DNA of 41,004 bases from an uncultured Prochlorococcus sp. Lineage in GTDB: Bacteria > Cyanobacteriota > Cyanobacteriia > PCC-6307 > Cyanobiaceae. Position numbers and translations under genes: made by a program. The stretch is from positions 1-41,004 of the forward strand of contig CACOMD010000006.1 in NCBI GenBank assembly GCA_902628235.1, written 5' to 3'. Each line of letters begins with the position of its first letter. Positions within the stretch are counted from its first letter, which is position 1. Under the pieces are notes generated by a model, which saw only the letters and a program-made list of their open reading frames with translations, was not told where the DNA came from and did not search any database. Below, piece after piece: positions 9,048 to 17,985 of the stretch.

Positions 9048-9926
9048 TTACATATTTAGGATCAGATTTATGTAACTATTAACTTGATTGATGTAGTTCC
9101 CTCCGAACATATTTGCATGATTAAGTATGTGGTAAAAATTGTAAATTGTAGTTCTCTTATTTGAACCTTTTTTTTCTTTTATGATTTTGAAGTATTCATT
9201 ATAAAAATCATTTGTAAATCCTCCAAATAATCTTGTCATTGCAATATCAATTTCTGAATCTGCCCACCAGCATGAAGGATCAAATAAAATTCCTTTTTCA
9301 TACTTACCAGTACTAACGTTACCTGACCAAAGATCTCCATGAATTAAACAATTCATAGGATCATGATCAGATAAATGATCTTTAATTTTTGACAAAATAC
9401 GATTTATCAAATCAATACTTAGAGAACCAGTTTTTAGTAATGATAGTTGAGGCTCAATTCTTAGCTTTATGAAGCAATCAACCCAATTACTTTCCCAACC
9501 ATCTAGTTGTCTAGTTGTGCCTATAAAACCTGGTACTGGATAGCCAAATTTATTTGGTTTCTTCGTATTAGAGTTTAGATGAATTTCTGCTATTCCTGCG
9601 CCAAGTTTTTTTTGATTAAAATTATTTAAATTCATCCAATCTAATAATAAAAATTCATTATTTTCGTATTCAAAATAATTAATCACTTTTGGAATAATAA
9701 TGTTTTGAGAATTAATATATTTCCTAAGATCATTTAGGCAATATTGTTCAAAGTTAAGCAGTTTTTGATTTCGTTCATTTTTCTTGAGAAAAAATTTTGA
9801 GTCTGTAAATTCTATTTTCCAAGAATGATTAATACATCCACCAGATATTTTTTGAATATTGATTATTTTGGATTTACCTAAATGGTTACAAATTTCGCTA
9901 AGTTCATTATTAGATAATTTAGTCAT
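9048..9926 (-). CDS. Fructosamine/ketosamine-3-kinase family protein
   Basis: A 292-aa aminoglycoside-kinase-fold protein. Diagnostic segments: KISGGCINHSWKIEF (ATP loop), GAGIAEIHLNS, GYPVPGFIGTTRQLDGWESN, catalytic LIHGDLWSGN (His196, Asp198) and metal-binding LFDPSCWWADSEIDIAM (Asp216). These are the hallmark motifs of fructosamine kinases, which phosphorylate sugar adducts on lysines so that they fall off (deglycation). Its start codon is 1 bp from the start of the rightward CrtD-like gene, so the promoter must lie within that neighbour. Confidence 0.9.
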   Translation of the reverse strand: MTKLSNNELSEICNHLGKSKIINIQKISGGCINHSWKIEFTDSKFFLKKNERNQKLLNFEQYCLNDLRKYINSQNIIIPKVINYFEYENNEFLLLDWMNLNNFNQKKLGAGIAEIHLNSNTKKPNKFGYPVPGFIGTTRQLDGWESNWVDCFIKLRIEPQLSLLKTGSLSIDLINRILSKIKDHLSDHDPMNCLIHGDLWSGNVSTGKYEKGILFDPSCWWADSEIDIAMTRLFGGFTNDFYNEYFKIIKEKKGSNKRTTIYNFYHILNHANMFGGNYINQVNSYINLILNM

Positions 9927-9927
9927 T

Positions 9928-11436
9928 TTGATAGAGAAAAAAAAAGTTTTTGTAATAGGAGCAGGTATAGCCGGATTAACATCAGCTGCAATTTTATCAA
10001 AACTTGGTTTGTCTGTTACTTTGATTGAATCTCATAAGCAATCAGGAGGATGTGCGGGAACATTTAAAAGGAATGGATATATTTTTGATGTAGGAGCAAC
10101 TCAAGTGGCAGGTCTAGAAAGTGATGGGATACATTCAAAGATTTTTAAATTTCTTCAAATTAAAATTCCTGATGCCTCATTATTAGATCCATCATGTATT
10201 GTAGATTTGAATGATGGTACTGAACCTGTAAAAATATGGTATGAAAACAGTAAATGGATTTCTGAAAGGAAGAGGCAATTCCCTGGTAGTGAAAAATTCT
10301 GGGAGATTTGTAATTTAATACACCAAAGTAATTGGAAGTTCGCAAACAACTATCCTATTTTACCAATACGTAATTTTTGGGATTTTTCACAGTTTATTAA
10401 TGCACTTAATCCTCAAAATCTTTTGACAGGTTTCTTACTGAAATCTAGTATGTTTGACCTTTTAAAAATATGTGGATCAGATAAGGATCAGAGATTAATA
10501 AAATTTTTAAATTTACAGCTAAAACTATATTCTCAAGAAAATGTTTATAAAACTGCTGCTTTATATGGATGTACTGTTTTACAAATGTCGCAAAGGCCAC
10601 ATGGATTATGGCACTTGAAAGATTCTATGCAAGCATTGAGCTCCGCTTTAGAGGAGTCCCTAAAGCGAACTAATGCAAAAATCTTATTTAATCAAAAAGT
10701 AAATTCGTTGGAATATGATTTACAAAAAAATTTATGGGAAATAGATTCTTCATCGGGAGATAAAGTTTATAAATATTATGCTCATGATGTAATTTATTCC
10801 CCACCTCCACAAGGACTTTTAAATCTTTTGGTCGATAAAAAAGATAAATACTATAAATATCAAAATAGATTAAATAATTTACCAAAACCATCTGGAGCTT
10901 TAGTTTTTTACTCTGCTTTAAAAAAAGAAAATATAATTAAAACATGCTCTAATCATTATCAATTTATAAGTGAAGAATTTGGCTCGATTTTTATATCTTT
11001 GAGTGAAGAAGGTGATGGAAGAGCACCTTTAGGAGAAATAACATTAATTGCTAGCATTTTCACAAAAACTCATGATTGGTTTGATTTAGAGAAGGATCAA
11101 TATATTTTTAAGAAAAATCAATATTTAAATAAAATTTCTAAAGCTTTAGAAAAGAAGTTTAATATTGCTTCAAAGGATTGGTTACATAGAGAATTATCAA
11201 CCCCAAGGTCTTTTGAAAGATGGACAAATAGGCCAAAAGGAATTGTTGGAGGTCTAGGACAAAATCCAGATATATTTGGATTGTTTGGATTATCAAGTAG
11301 AACCCCTTTTGAAGGTTTGTGGTTATGTGGTGATTCAATATATCCAGGAGAGGGGACAGCAGGAGTTAGTCAGTCAGCATTAATGGTCTCTAAGCAGATA
11401 CTTGCTACTAGAGGTATAAAGGATTTCAATCTCTAG
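9928..11436 (+). CDS. crtD: CrtD-like FAD-dependent carotenoid desaturase/isomerase family protein
   Basis: A 502-aa flavoprotein of the phytoene-desaturase/CrtISO family. It has a dinucleotide fold VFVIGAGIAGLTSA at residues 8-21, GGCAGTFKRNGYIFDVGAT, and the C-terminal FAD segment GLWLCGDSIYPGEGTAG. The start is TTG 9928, which puts the GxGxxG fold at the usual distance from the N-terminus; a longer frame from 9859 would overlap the divergent kinase. CrtD in other cyanobacteria acts in myxoxanthophyll synthesis. Prochlorococcus is not known to make that pigment, so the substrate may differ. The family is sure, the CrtD assignment moderate. Confidence 0.72.
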   Translation: MIEKKKVFVIGAGIAGLTSAAILSKLGLSVTLIESHKQSGGCAGTFKRNGYIFDVGATQVAGLESDGIHSKIFKFLQIKIPDASLLDPSCIVDLNDGTEPVKIWYENSKWISERKRQFPGSEKFWEICNLIHQSNWKFANNYPILPIRNFWDFSQFINALNPQNLLTGFLLKSSMFDLLKICGSDKDQRLIKFLNLQLKLYSQENVYKTAALYGCTVLQMSQRPHGLWHLKDSMQALSSALEESLKRTNAKILFNQKVNSLEYDLQKNLWEIDSSSGDKVYKYYAHDVIYSPPPQGLLNLLVDKKDKYYKYQNRLNNLPKPSGALVFYSALKKENIIKTCSNHYQFISEEFGSIFISLSEEGDGRAPLGEITLIASIFTKTHDWFDLEKDQYIFKKNQYLNKISKALEKKFNIASKDWLHRELSTPRSFERWTNRPKGIVGGLGQNPDIFGLFGLSSRTPFEGLWLCGDSIYPGEGTAGVSQSALMVSKQILATRGIKDFNL

Positions 11437-11442
11437 AATTTT

Positions 11443-12279
11443 TTAGCAAAAATGCTTTCTCCATTCTTGACTCTTTTTAAGTTTTGCTTCTAGTACATCC
11501 CAATTTCTCTCTTCAAATATTTTTTCAATTTCACTAATATTTCTTTTAAAATTTTTTATTGAATTGATTATATTACTTGTATTGTGTTCTGCTAAGTCTA
11601 CACCTAAAGAAGGATTGCCGGCTCCAACTCTAGAAGTATCTGCAAATCCAGTTGCAGCAATCTTTCTGGATAGATTAAATAAATCTTCATTATTCTGACA
11701 ATAAGCAGTTTCAATTAAACAAGATGCTAAATAAATTGGCAAATGAGAAATATTAGCAACAGCTTGATCATGAATTTCAGGATTCTCTAAATAAATATCA
11801 CAACCCATATTTTTAAATAATTTAGAAAGGATTTTTAATGAGTTTTTATCTGTTTGATTAGTTGGTGTAATTACCCATTTTGAGTTATCAAATAGTTCTA
11901 TTTTCCCCGCATTGACACCTTTTTTTTCTGTTCCAGCCATTGGATGCGAACCTATAAATAAATCATGAATTTTTTCCCAAGTCTTAATTATGGGTACTTT
12001 GACAGAGCCTACATCAGTGAGTATTGCTTTAGTTGGAATTGATTCAATTAAATTTTTAGAGGGATTTATAAGATTTTTTATTGGCAGGGCTAATATTATT
12101 ATTGAGCAATGTTCTAAAATTTTATAGTCCTGGCTGACTATATTCGCTAGTTTTCTTTCTTTAGCTTTTATTTCATTTAAATCATTGTTTGTCACACCAT
12201 AAACCGTATGATTTAGGCTTTGAAGTTTCAGCCCAATTGATCCGCCTATGAGACCTAATCCTACAATTCCAATATTCAT
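11443..12279 (-). CDS. tyrA: Prephenate/arogenate dehydrogenase
   Basis: Catalyses the oxidative decarboxylation step of tyrosine synthesis. The NAD(P) fold IGIVGLGLIGGSIG is at residues 3-16, followed by the catalytic region SHPMAGTEKKG, ANISHLPIYLA, and GFADTSRVGAGNP, all typical of TyrA. At 278 aa it is a single-domain enzyme with no chorismate mutase or ACT fusion. Cyanobacterial members usually prefer arogenate and NADP; this is family knowledge and was not read from the sequence. It ends 6 bp from the CrtD-like stop (convergent) and is divergent from the helicase-like gene. Confidence 0.92.
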   Translation of the reverse strand: MNIGIVGLGLIGGSIGLKLQSLNHTVYGVTNNDLNEIKAKERKLANIVSQDYKILEHCSIIILALPIKNLINPSKNLIESIPTKAILTDVGSVKVPIIKTWEKIHDLFIGSHPMAGTEKKGVNAGKIELFDNSKWVITPTNQTDKNSLKILSKLFKNMGCDIYLENPEIHDQAVANISHLPIYLASCLIETAYCQNNEDLFNLSRKIAATGFADTSRVGAGNPSLGVDLAEHNTSNIINSIKNFKRNISEIEKIFEERNWDVLEAKLKKSQEWRKHFC

Positions 12280-12369
12280 TAAATTTTAATAAATTCTCTT
12301 TAATTATATTGATAACAATATTCTGTATATTTAAAGCATATTTTTGTAAATCATTATTTTTAATAATAA

Positions 12370-13818
12370 ATGCTCGAAGCAAAAACTCATAAATATTTAA
12401 GGGAGTTTTTAAAAAAAAATTCTTCAAATTGGAAACATTTATATTCTTTTGGAAGGATAATTTCAAGTTTTGTAAGAAAGAAAGAGAATCTTTTAATAAA
12501 TTCTGAAATTTTTTTAAATGAAGAATGGTTCCCCGGTATATTAATGACATTATTCCTTAATCAAGAAAATTCTAAATTTGTTATTCCAGCATATCAACTT
12601 CAATCTTTATTAAATGAGCATTTGCCTTTGTATAAGGAATTCGGATTTGATTTTTCAGTTCAAAATAATCAAATTATTTTTTCACAACATAAAGTATCTA
12701 TTCAGACTCTTGGCGGTTTATTAGATGATTATCGTCAAAATAATTATGAAAAACAGATTATTATTTTTGCTGATGTAGGTAGTTTTAAAAAAGATTTAAA
12801 AAATATTTTAAAAATAACTTTATATAAAAAAGATTGGTTTAATTACCTTGATTCATTTTTAAGAGAAAAGAATGAGTTATCTAAAACTTATGATTTTCTC
12901 AAAGAAAAATTTTTTTTGAGATCTTTACCAACTCAAACATTCATGTCTTTGAACATTGATGAGGCTAATCTTATAAAAAAAATAATAAAAGAAAATGTAA
13001 ATTGCTCAGATAAATTTTTCAAATTAAATAAAGCATTTTTATCAGGTTGGGCCTTTTGGGTTAATCTTGATCATGATAATTTTGAATGGTCTTTAGAAGT
13101 TGAGCCAATCGATCAGTTTCTTGAAATTAATGAGTTGCTAAGTAAAAATAATTTGATCTTTTTATCATCTTTCAGAAGGGATACTTTTTTTAAAAGATAT
13201 TTAACTAACCATGATATTAAGCTCACTTCTTCAATGAGTCTTGAGAGCAATTTTGTTGAAAAAGATATAATTATATATATTCCTTCGAAATTATTACTTC
13301 CGAATAATCCCTCTTTTATAAAATCAACAATTGATAATTGTAAGAAATTTTTGTCTTTAAGTAAAGGTGTATCAATTTTTCTATCTAATGAAGATAATTT
13401 CAAGATTAAACTTGCCACTGAATTAGCTTCTATTTATGGTCAAAGGGTTCTACTTGAAAATTATCCAAATCTTGATAATCAAATAGTTTGTGCTAGTTAT
13501 GATTGGTGGATTAATAAATTTCATTTAATTTCTCCTCCAGAACAAATTGTTATTCCTCTTTTACCATTTCCAAATATGGTCGAACCTATAAACCAAGAAA
13601 CAATCTCATCCTTAAGAAATCGATCAAAAAATTGGTTTAGAGAATTTATGTTTCCTGAAGCTTTCCAGTCAATAGAAAAGGCTGTCTCCCCTTTGCGAAA
13701 GAATTCAGGTAAATTAGTAATTTTAGATGGCAGAATATCAAATAGGAGATGGGGTAGAGATATGCTAGAAATGATTCAACCACAAAAAATAATAAATTAT
13801 ATGTATCCTTTTGATTAA
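12370..13818 (+). CDS. Degenerate DinG-like helicase family protein
   Basis: A 482-aa protein. The C-terminal part resembles the DinG/XPD C-terminal helicase domain: SKGVSIFLSNED, PPEQIVIPLLPFPNM, WFREFMFPEAFQSIEKAVSPLRK (like the DinG alpha-helical region), and KLVILDGRISNRRWGRDML (motif VI-like). The N-terminal half shows no Walker A GxGK(S/T) and no DEAH box, so ATPase activity is doubtful. It may be a relic domain kept for DNA binding or another role. The start ATG 12370 is 90 bp from the divergent tyrA start. No LexA box is visible upstream. Confidence 0.58.
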   Translation: MLEAKTHKYLREFLKKNSSNWKHLYSFGRIISSFVRKKENLLINSEIFLNEEWFPGILMTLFLNQENSKFVIPAYQLQSLLNEHLPLYKEFGFDFSVQNNQIIFSQHKVSIQTLGGLLDDYRQNNYEKQIIIFADVGSFKKDLKNILKITLYKKDWFNYLDSFLREKNELSKTYDFLKEKFFLRSLPTQTFMSLNIDEANLIKKIIKENVNCSDKFFKLNKAFLSGWAFWVNLDHDNFEWSLEVEPIDQFLEINELLSKNNLIFLSSFRRDTFFKRYLTNHDIKLTSSMSLESNFVEKDIIIYIPSKLLLPNNPSFIKSTIDNCKKFLSLSKGVSIFLSNEDNFKIKLATELASIYGQRVLLENYPNLDNQIVCASYDWWINKFHLISPPEQIVIPLLPFPNMVEPINQETISSLRNRSKNWFREFMFPEAFQSIEKAVSPLRKNSGKLVILDGRISNRRWGRDMLEMIQPQKIINYMYPFD

Positions 13819-13844
13819 GTCATGAACATAAAAAACTTTTAAAA

Positions 13845-14090
13845 ATGGGAGAAGCTAAGAGAAGAAAATCTTTAGGACTTTCACCTAGGGATGTTACAAA
13901 AAATAAAAAAATTGATGATTCTCCTAGAATCATCAATTGGTTACCATTTACTGAAAATCAAAAAGACTACTTCATTAAGTTAAGTATTAGAGCTAGTTGG
14001 TTCGGAATCGCTCTGTTAATTTTTTTATGGATCGTTGTTCGCTTTATTGGTCCTGCTGCAGGTTGGTGGACTCCAGCGGATAGTATCTAG
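13845..14090 (+). CDS. DUF2839-family small membrane protein
   Basis: An 81-aa protein with the recognisable start MGEAKRRKSLGLSPRD and one hydrophobic helix near residues 52-68 (ASWFGIALLIFLWIVVRF). It ends in GPAAGWWTPADS. This is the pattern of the DUF2839 family, conserved in cyanobacteria and without known function. The basic N-terminus and single helix suggest a membrane anchor with a cytoplasmic or stromal-side tail. It is convergent with recA, with a 2-bp gap. Confidence 0.8.
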   Translation: MGEAKRRKSLGLSPRDVTKNKKIDDSPRIINWLPFTENQKDYFIKLSIRASWFGIALLIFLWIVVRFIGPAAGWWTPADSI

Positions 14091-14092
14091 AT

Positions 14093-15205
14093 TTAGGCCA
14101 CATTTTTAATATCATTGGCAATTGTATGATTATCGTTATTCACTTTTAACTGCTTCATGGAATTAGAGCTAACTTCTGTTCCCTCAGTAAGTTTTTGTCT
14201 TACAAGATTTTCTATTGTTTCTTTAATCTGTGGATTTTGATCAAGCCAAATAATTGTATTGTCTCTTCCTTGCCCTATATTTTCTCCTTCATAGCTATAC
14301 CAAGCACCTCTTCTGATGACTATGTTCGTCTCTTCTGCTAAATCTAAGAGGCAGCCCGTAGTACTAATTCCTTTACCAAATAAAATATCAAATTCAGCGA
14401 TTCTAAAAGGTGGCGCAACTTTATTCTTAGCTACTTTTACTTTTGCTCTAATTCCATATTCTTCTGTTCCTCTTTTCAGGGTTTGAATTCTTCTAATATC
14501 TAATCTGACTGATGAATAAAATTTGAGTGCATTTCCTCCTGTAGTAGTTTCAGGATTACCATATGTAATTCCTATTTTCAATCTTAATTGATTTAGAAAA
14601 ATAACTGTACATCCTGATTTCCCAATATTGCCGGTAATTTTTCTCATTGCCTGACTCATTAAGCGTGCTTGGCTACCAACAACATGATCCCCCATTTCAC
14701 CCTCAATTTCAGATCTCGGTGTTAATGCCGCTACTGAGTCAACAACAACTAAATCTACAGCAGCTGATCTTATTAGCTGATCTACTATCTCCAGGGCCAT
14801 TTCGCCTGTATCTGGTTGTGAAACGAGTAAGTTCTCAACGTCTACTCCAAGTGATGCTGCATATACTGGATCTAAGGCATGTTCAGCGTCGACAAATGCT
14901 GCTACACCTCCATTACGTTGAACTTCAGCAATAGCATGTAATGTTAATGTTGTTTTCCCAGAGCTTTCAGGTCCATATACTTCAACGACTCTTCCTTTTG
15001 GATAGCCTCCTCCGAGTGCTAGATCCAGTGTAAGAGCCCCGGTTGATATAGTTTCTACCCTCATTCTTGAGGCATCTCCTAACCTCATTATTGAACCTTT
15101 CCCAAAGTTCCTTTCAATTTGTCCAAGTACTAAATTCAAAGCCTTATCTTTTTCTTTAGATAATGAATCTTTAGACGTGTCTCTTTTTTTCTCTTCAATA
15201 CTCAT
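14093..15205 (-). CDS. recA: Recombinase RecA
   Basis: Central homologous-recombination and SOS protein that forms ATP-dependent filaments on single-stranded DNA. Visible: [12 protein letters not shown], Walker [10 protein letters not shown], the Walker B-like [11 protein letters not shown], loop L2 region [35 protein letters not shown] (in two halves), and a Lys-rich C-terminal domain. The 370-aa length is normal and there is no intein. The ATG at 15205 is supported by the MSIEEKKRD start. A LexA box lies about 65 bp upstream, so SOS control is likely. It works with RecF, encoded about 10 kb away. Confidence 0.98.
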   Translation of the reverse strand: MSIEEKKRDTSKDSLSKEKDKALNLVLGQIERNFGKGSIMRLGDASRMRVETISTGALTLDLALGGGYPKGRVVEVYGPESSGKTTLTLHAIAEVQRNGGVAAFVDAEHALDPVYAASLGVDVENLLVSQPDTGEMALEIVDQLIRSAAVDLVVVDSVAALTPRSEIEGEMGDHVVGSQARLMSQAMRKITGNIGKSGCTVIFLNQLRLKIGITYGNPETTTGGNALKFYSSVRLDIRRIQTLKRGTEEYGIRAKVKVAKNKVAPPFRIAEFDILFGKGISTTGCLLDLAEETNIVIRRGAWYSYEGENIGQGRDNTIIWLDQNPQIKETIENLVRQKLTEGTEVSSNSMKQLKVNNDNHTIANDIKNVA

Positions 15206-15269
15206 CTCTTTAATTTATTTAAAATTTATCTATCTTAAATAAGTGTTTTGATCCTTATTTAAAATAATT

Positions 15270-15283
15270 AGTACACACGTACT
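15270..15283 (-). promoter_or_regulatory. LexA (SOS) box upstream of recA
   Basis: Read toward recA, the site is AGTACGTGTGTACT, which fits the cyanobacterial LexA consensus RGTAC-N3-D-GTWCB at every position. It ends 65 bp before the recA ATG, a normal operator position. The match is direct; binding is inferred. Confidence 0.85.
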
Positions 15284-15297
15284 CTAGCTGATTATTT

Positions 15298-16074
15298 CTA
15301 ATTGGCAAATAATTCTTCTAAATTTTTTAATTTTAATAGTTTTATTCCCTGAGGTAAATCTACTTTATCTGTAACTTTTAAATAACCCCATTCCGCTAGG
15401 TAGCAATTAATAAATTTTGTGTGTTTATTTTGTAGGATATTTGATAAGGTTTTTCTCCTGTCTTCCACAAATCCTTTAATATCATAACTTAGAGAAAGAT
15501 TTGAAATGATATCAACTTTAGCTCCAGATTCATAGCCAAAAATTAATTCAGGAAATATATCTAAATTAGAAAGTATTTTTGAAGTAAAATCTTTACCTTT
15601 TGTTGAAATTACACCTATTATGTAACCTTTATTTTTTGCATGTTTAATAAAACTAATGACTTCATTAAAAGGTCGATGTAATGAGATCCACTTCTTTACA
15701 TCTTTTTTTATTTGAAATACTCTCGCATAATCAAGATATTGTTGTAAATCATTTGATTTCCATGAATATTTTAATAATAAATTTGAACAATTTTCTTCAT
15801 AATTTTCTAGAAATGAATTTTTTGTGAGATTATTCAGGGGCTCATATATTTTCAATATCTCATGTGTTATCAGGACCATTTCCCAGCCGTATTTGACCCA
15901 AGGTCTAATTTCAATAAATATTTTTGGAACCTCAATATAACTATTAATATTTAAATTCTTCGAATTAGTTAATAGATATTTCTCGCAAGCAAGTTTAGAA
16001 CTTAACCAATACTCATCAATTCCGTTAACAATTACGCCATCAAAATCAAATAAGATTAATTTTTGATGATGCAC
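15298..16074 (-). CDS. HAD-superfamily hydrolase
   Basis: A 258-aa protein with a complete HAD motif set: LFDFDGVIVNG (motif I, the two Asp that form the phospho-aspartate), GVISTKG (motif II Ser/Thr), SGAKVDII (motif III Lys) and FVEDRRKTL (motif IV acidic pair). The long helical insert between motifs I and II is a C1-type cap. It is therefore probably a phosphatase; substrate unknown. It starts at GTG 16074, 18 bp after tRNA-Gln in the same direction, and may be read from the tRNA promoter. recA follows downstream but has its own promoter region. Confidence 0.85.
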   Translation of the reverse strand: MHHQKLILFDFDGVIVNGIDEYWLSSKLACEKYLLTNSKNLNINSYIEVPKIFIEIRPWVKYGWEMVLITHEILKIYEPLNNLTKNSFLENYEENCSNLLLKYSWKSNDLQQYLDYARVFQIKKDVKKWISLHRPFNEVISFIKHAKNKGYIIGVISTKGKDFTSKILSNLDIFPELIFGYESGAKVDIISNLSLSYDIKGFVEDRRKTLSNILQNKHTKFINCYLAEWGYLKVTDKVDLPQGIKLLKLKNLEELFAN

Positions 16075-16092
16075 TTAATTAGAAAATTATAA

Positions 16093-16164
16093 CTGGGCCG
16101 CTAGGATTCGAACCTAGGAATGGCGAGACCAAAACCCGCTGCCTTACCACTTGGCGACGGCCCA
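16093..16164 (-). tRNA. tRNA-Gln (anticodon TTG)
   Basis: On the minus strand TGGGCCG pairs with CGGCCCA. The anticodon stem GCGGG/CTCGC encloses loop TTTTGGT (anticodon TTG), and the T arm CTAGG-TTCGAAT-CCTAG is perfect. Discriminator is G; CCA is not encoded. It sits between ldpA and the HAD gene, all in one direction. Confidence 0.96.
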
Positions 16165-16225
16165 ATGAGTTTCTATATTAGTACATTTGTAGATCTTTTT
16201 CTATAAAAAAAATAATAAATTCTTT

Positions 16226-17221
16226 TTATGATTTCCATGGATCAAGTAAAGTTTTTGCTTTTTCAATGGCTTGCGCCATTTTTTCTGGGTTTTCATATAT
16301 TTTTTGATTTGTCTTAAATGTCTCTTCAATTAATGGCTGTACTAATTTTCTTGCAACACTTCCAAAAGCGATCCCATCAGGAATTTTATCCTTTTTGAGG
16401 AACTTATAAGTATTACCATTTGTACCCCCTGCTAGCTGTATTAATCCTGGTGGTAATATCGGTTGCATTCGTTCCCATAGTTTCACCGCGGCTTTTGCCG
16501 TAGTCGCAGCGATATCTCCTGACATTGGTCTTCCATCTAATTGCCAAATTAACTGTACATTATGTTCAGATAAAATTTCATATCTCTCCCAGAAAGCTTT
16601 TGCAAGGTCTTTTGGCTGAGCATTTGACTGAGCCAATCCGCAGCTGACGGATATTTTTTTTAATTTAACGCCAGATTCTTTAATGATTTTTGAAATCTTT
16701 TGAAAGGCATCTTTTCGATTAATTTCTGTGTGAATTTCAACGGCATCTGGTTTAATTTTTAGGAGTATGTCTTTTAGTGATTCTTGTGATAACTGATATT
16801 CATATTCAGTAATTAAATTTAATGGACAACTTGAAATGCATCTTCCACATCCATAACACTTGTTTTTACTCACTCCATATTCGCTGATTGCGAAAGTAGG
16901 ACAAATATTCTCACATGGTCTTTTGCAATTTGGAGGGCATATTTGGGGATCAAATTTTGCTTTACGAAAATGTATATCTTTCCCATCGCTAATACTTATC
17001 ATTAATCCAGGATTTTTCCCATATGTTTTTTTTGACCAATCAATTCCATTCCTGGCTGCTTCAGCGACTGATGGATCCGCAGCAATATCTATATAATCTA
17101 CACCTGCTGCTGAATAAATAGCGCAAAGATCTTCAATTGATCCGGTATCTTCATTGCTTGCACCACAAATTAACTTTACCCACTTATCTGAAATGATTTT
17201 ATTTTGTTTTGTAGTATTCAA
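16226..17221 (-). CDS. ldpA: Light-dependent period protein LdpA (iron-sulfur)
   Basis: LdpA is an iron-sulfur protein that feeds light/redox state into the cyanobacterial circadian clock. Two cysteine sets are visible: Cys95, 99, 103, 107 (CPPNCKRPCENICP) and Cys122, 125, 128, 132 (CYGCGRCISSCP). The latter is a classic 4Fe-4S ferredoxin motif. The N-terminal LICGASNEDTGSIEDL and the C-terminal QLAGGTNGNTY region match LdpA-type proteins. Start is TTG 17221, 18 bp after the ndhN stop, so ndhN and ldpA probably share a transcript. Prochlorococcus has lost kaiA, so the input route here must differ from Synechococcus. Confidence 0.87.
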   Translation of the reverse strand: MNTTKQNKIISDKWVKLICGASNEDTGSIEDLCAIYSAAGVDYIDIAADPSVAEAARNGIDWSKKTYGKNPGLMISISDGKDIHFRKAKFDPQICPPNCKRPCENICPTFAISEYGVSKNKCYGCGRCISSCPLNLITEYEYQLSQESLKDILLKIKPDAVEIHTEINRKDAFQKISKIIKESGVKLKKISVSCGLAQSNAQPKDLAKAFWERYEILSEHNVQLIWQLDGRPMSGDIAATTAKAAVKLWERMQPILPPGLIQLAGGTNGNTYKFLKKDKIPDGIAFGSVARKLVQPLIEETFKTNQKIYENPEKMAQAIEKAKTLLDPWKS

Positions 17222-17239
17222 TTTTAAAATTTTTCAACT

Positions 17240-17710
17240 TTAAAATTCATTTGTAATATATTTTCCTAAAGATTGCCACTGTAGATTTCTAGATCCACCC
17301 ATTTCAACAACTATTTTAAGAGTATCATCATCTTGAGAAATTTTTATTAAACTTGCTAATTCTGACTGAGATAGGACCTGACCTTCAATTAACCAGAGTA
17401 ATTTTTTTTTATCCTTGTCATTGAATAATTCTGCAGCAACAGGAATGACTTGTTGAACCTCGCCAAGGGCTCCATTTCTCCCCACATTTTGATGACCAAG
17501 ATGAGGAGGTCTAATACCATGTAATTTTAGTAAAAAAACTTCTGGATCTCCTAATCCTCTAGCAGAGGTGATGAATGTTTTAAAACCCTTTGCACGCATT
17601 CTTCTCAATAAACGTGTCTCACTCCCGCCTTCTAAAGGAGCAAAGACTGCCAAGCAACCATGCTTATACAAATCATCATGAAATTTTTCACCTGAAAGAA
17701 GTAATGGCAT
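17240..17710 (-). CDS. ndhN: NAD(P)H-quinone oxidoreductase subunit N
   Basis: A 156-aa oxygenic-photosynthesis-specific subunit of the NDH-1 complex, which runs cyclic electron flow and respiration in thylakoids. Recognised by [38 protein letters not shown] (read in parts), [22 protein letters not shown] and the C-terminal [14 protein letters not shown]. Length is normal for NdhN. It heads the leftward ndhN-ldpA unit and is divergent from the ribosomal cluster over 275 bp. Confidence 0.94.
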   Translation of the reverse strand: MPLLLSGEKFHDDLYKHGCLAVFAPLEGGSETRLLRRMRAKGFKTFITSARGLGDPEVFLLKLHGIRPPHLGHQNVGRNGALGEVQQVIPVAAELFNDKDKKKLLWLIEGQVLSQSELASLIKISQDDDTLKIVVEMGGSRNLQWQSLGKYITNEF

Positions 17711-17985
17711 AAGATTTTTCTAATTAAACATATAATATTTCATTTTATGGGACTTGATGATGTAGAATCTTAAATTGGTAGTTTTTTAAGCTCGAATACT
17801 AGCCGAGCCTCTGAAAAATGCCAATTTTTAACGTTTGCGTTAAAAATCTGGATCTGTGAGAAACTATCAAGTTTTTGATAAGTCTCCACCAATAAATTAA
17901 TTTTTACTTTAAGCTGGTCCTTTAAATTTAAGGTATCTAGATAATCAAATTAAAAATTAACAATAATGCTAGTTTCAAAAATCTC
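17711..17985 (+). promoter_or_regulatory. Divergent ndhN/rplC control region with three hairpins
   Basis: A 275-bp gap. Reading toward rplC it holds three inverted repeats: GCTCG/CGAGC (17790-17808), a perfect 10-bp stem ATTTTTAACG/CGTTAAAAAT with a TTTG loop (17824-17847), and TATCAA/TTGATA (17865-17880). They lie 105-195 bp before the rplC ATG, so they could form a structured mRNA leader. No promoter hexamers are clear enough to assign. Confidence 0.45.

Noticed and set aside
9859..9927. Upstream extension of the CrtD-like gene
   Set aside because: It overlaps the divergent kinase and places the FAD-binding fold too far from the N-terminus.
16180..16193. LexA-like AGTACATTTGTAGA upstream of tRNA-Gln
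   Set aside because: The second half-site is GTAG and not GTAC/GTTC, and the place before a tRNA makes SOS control unlikely.
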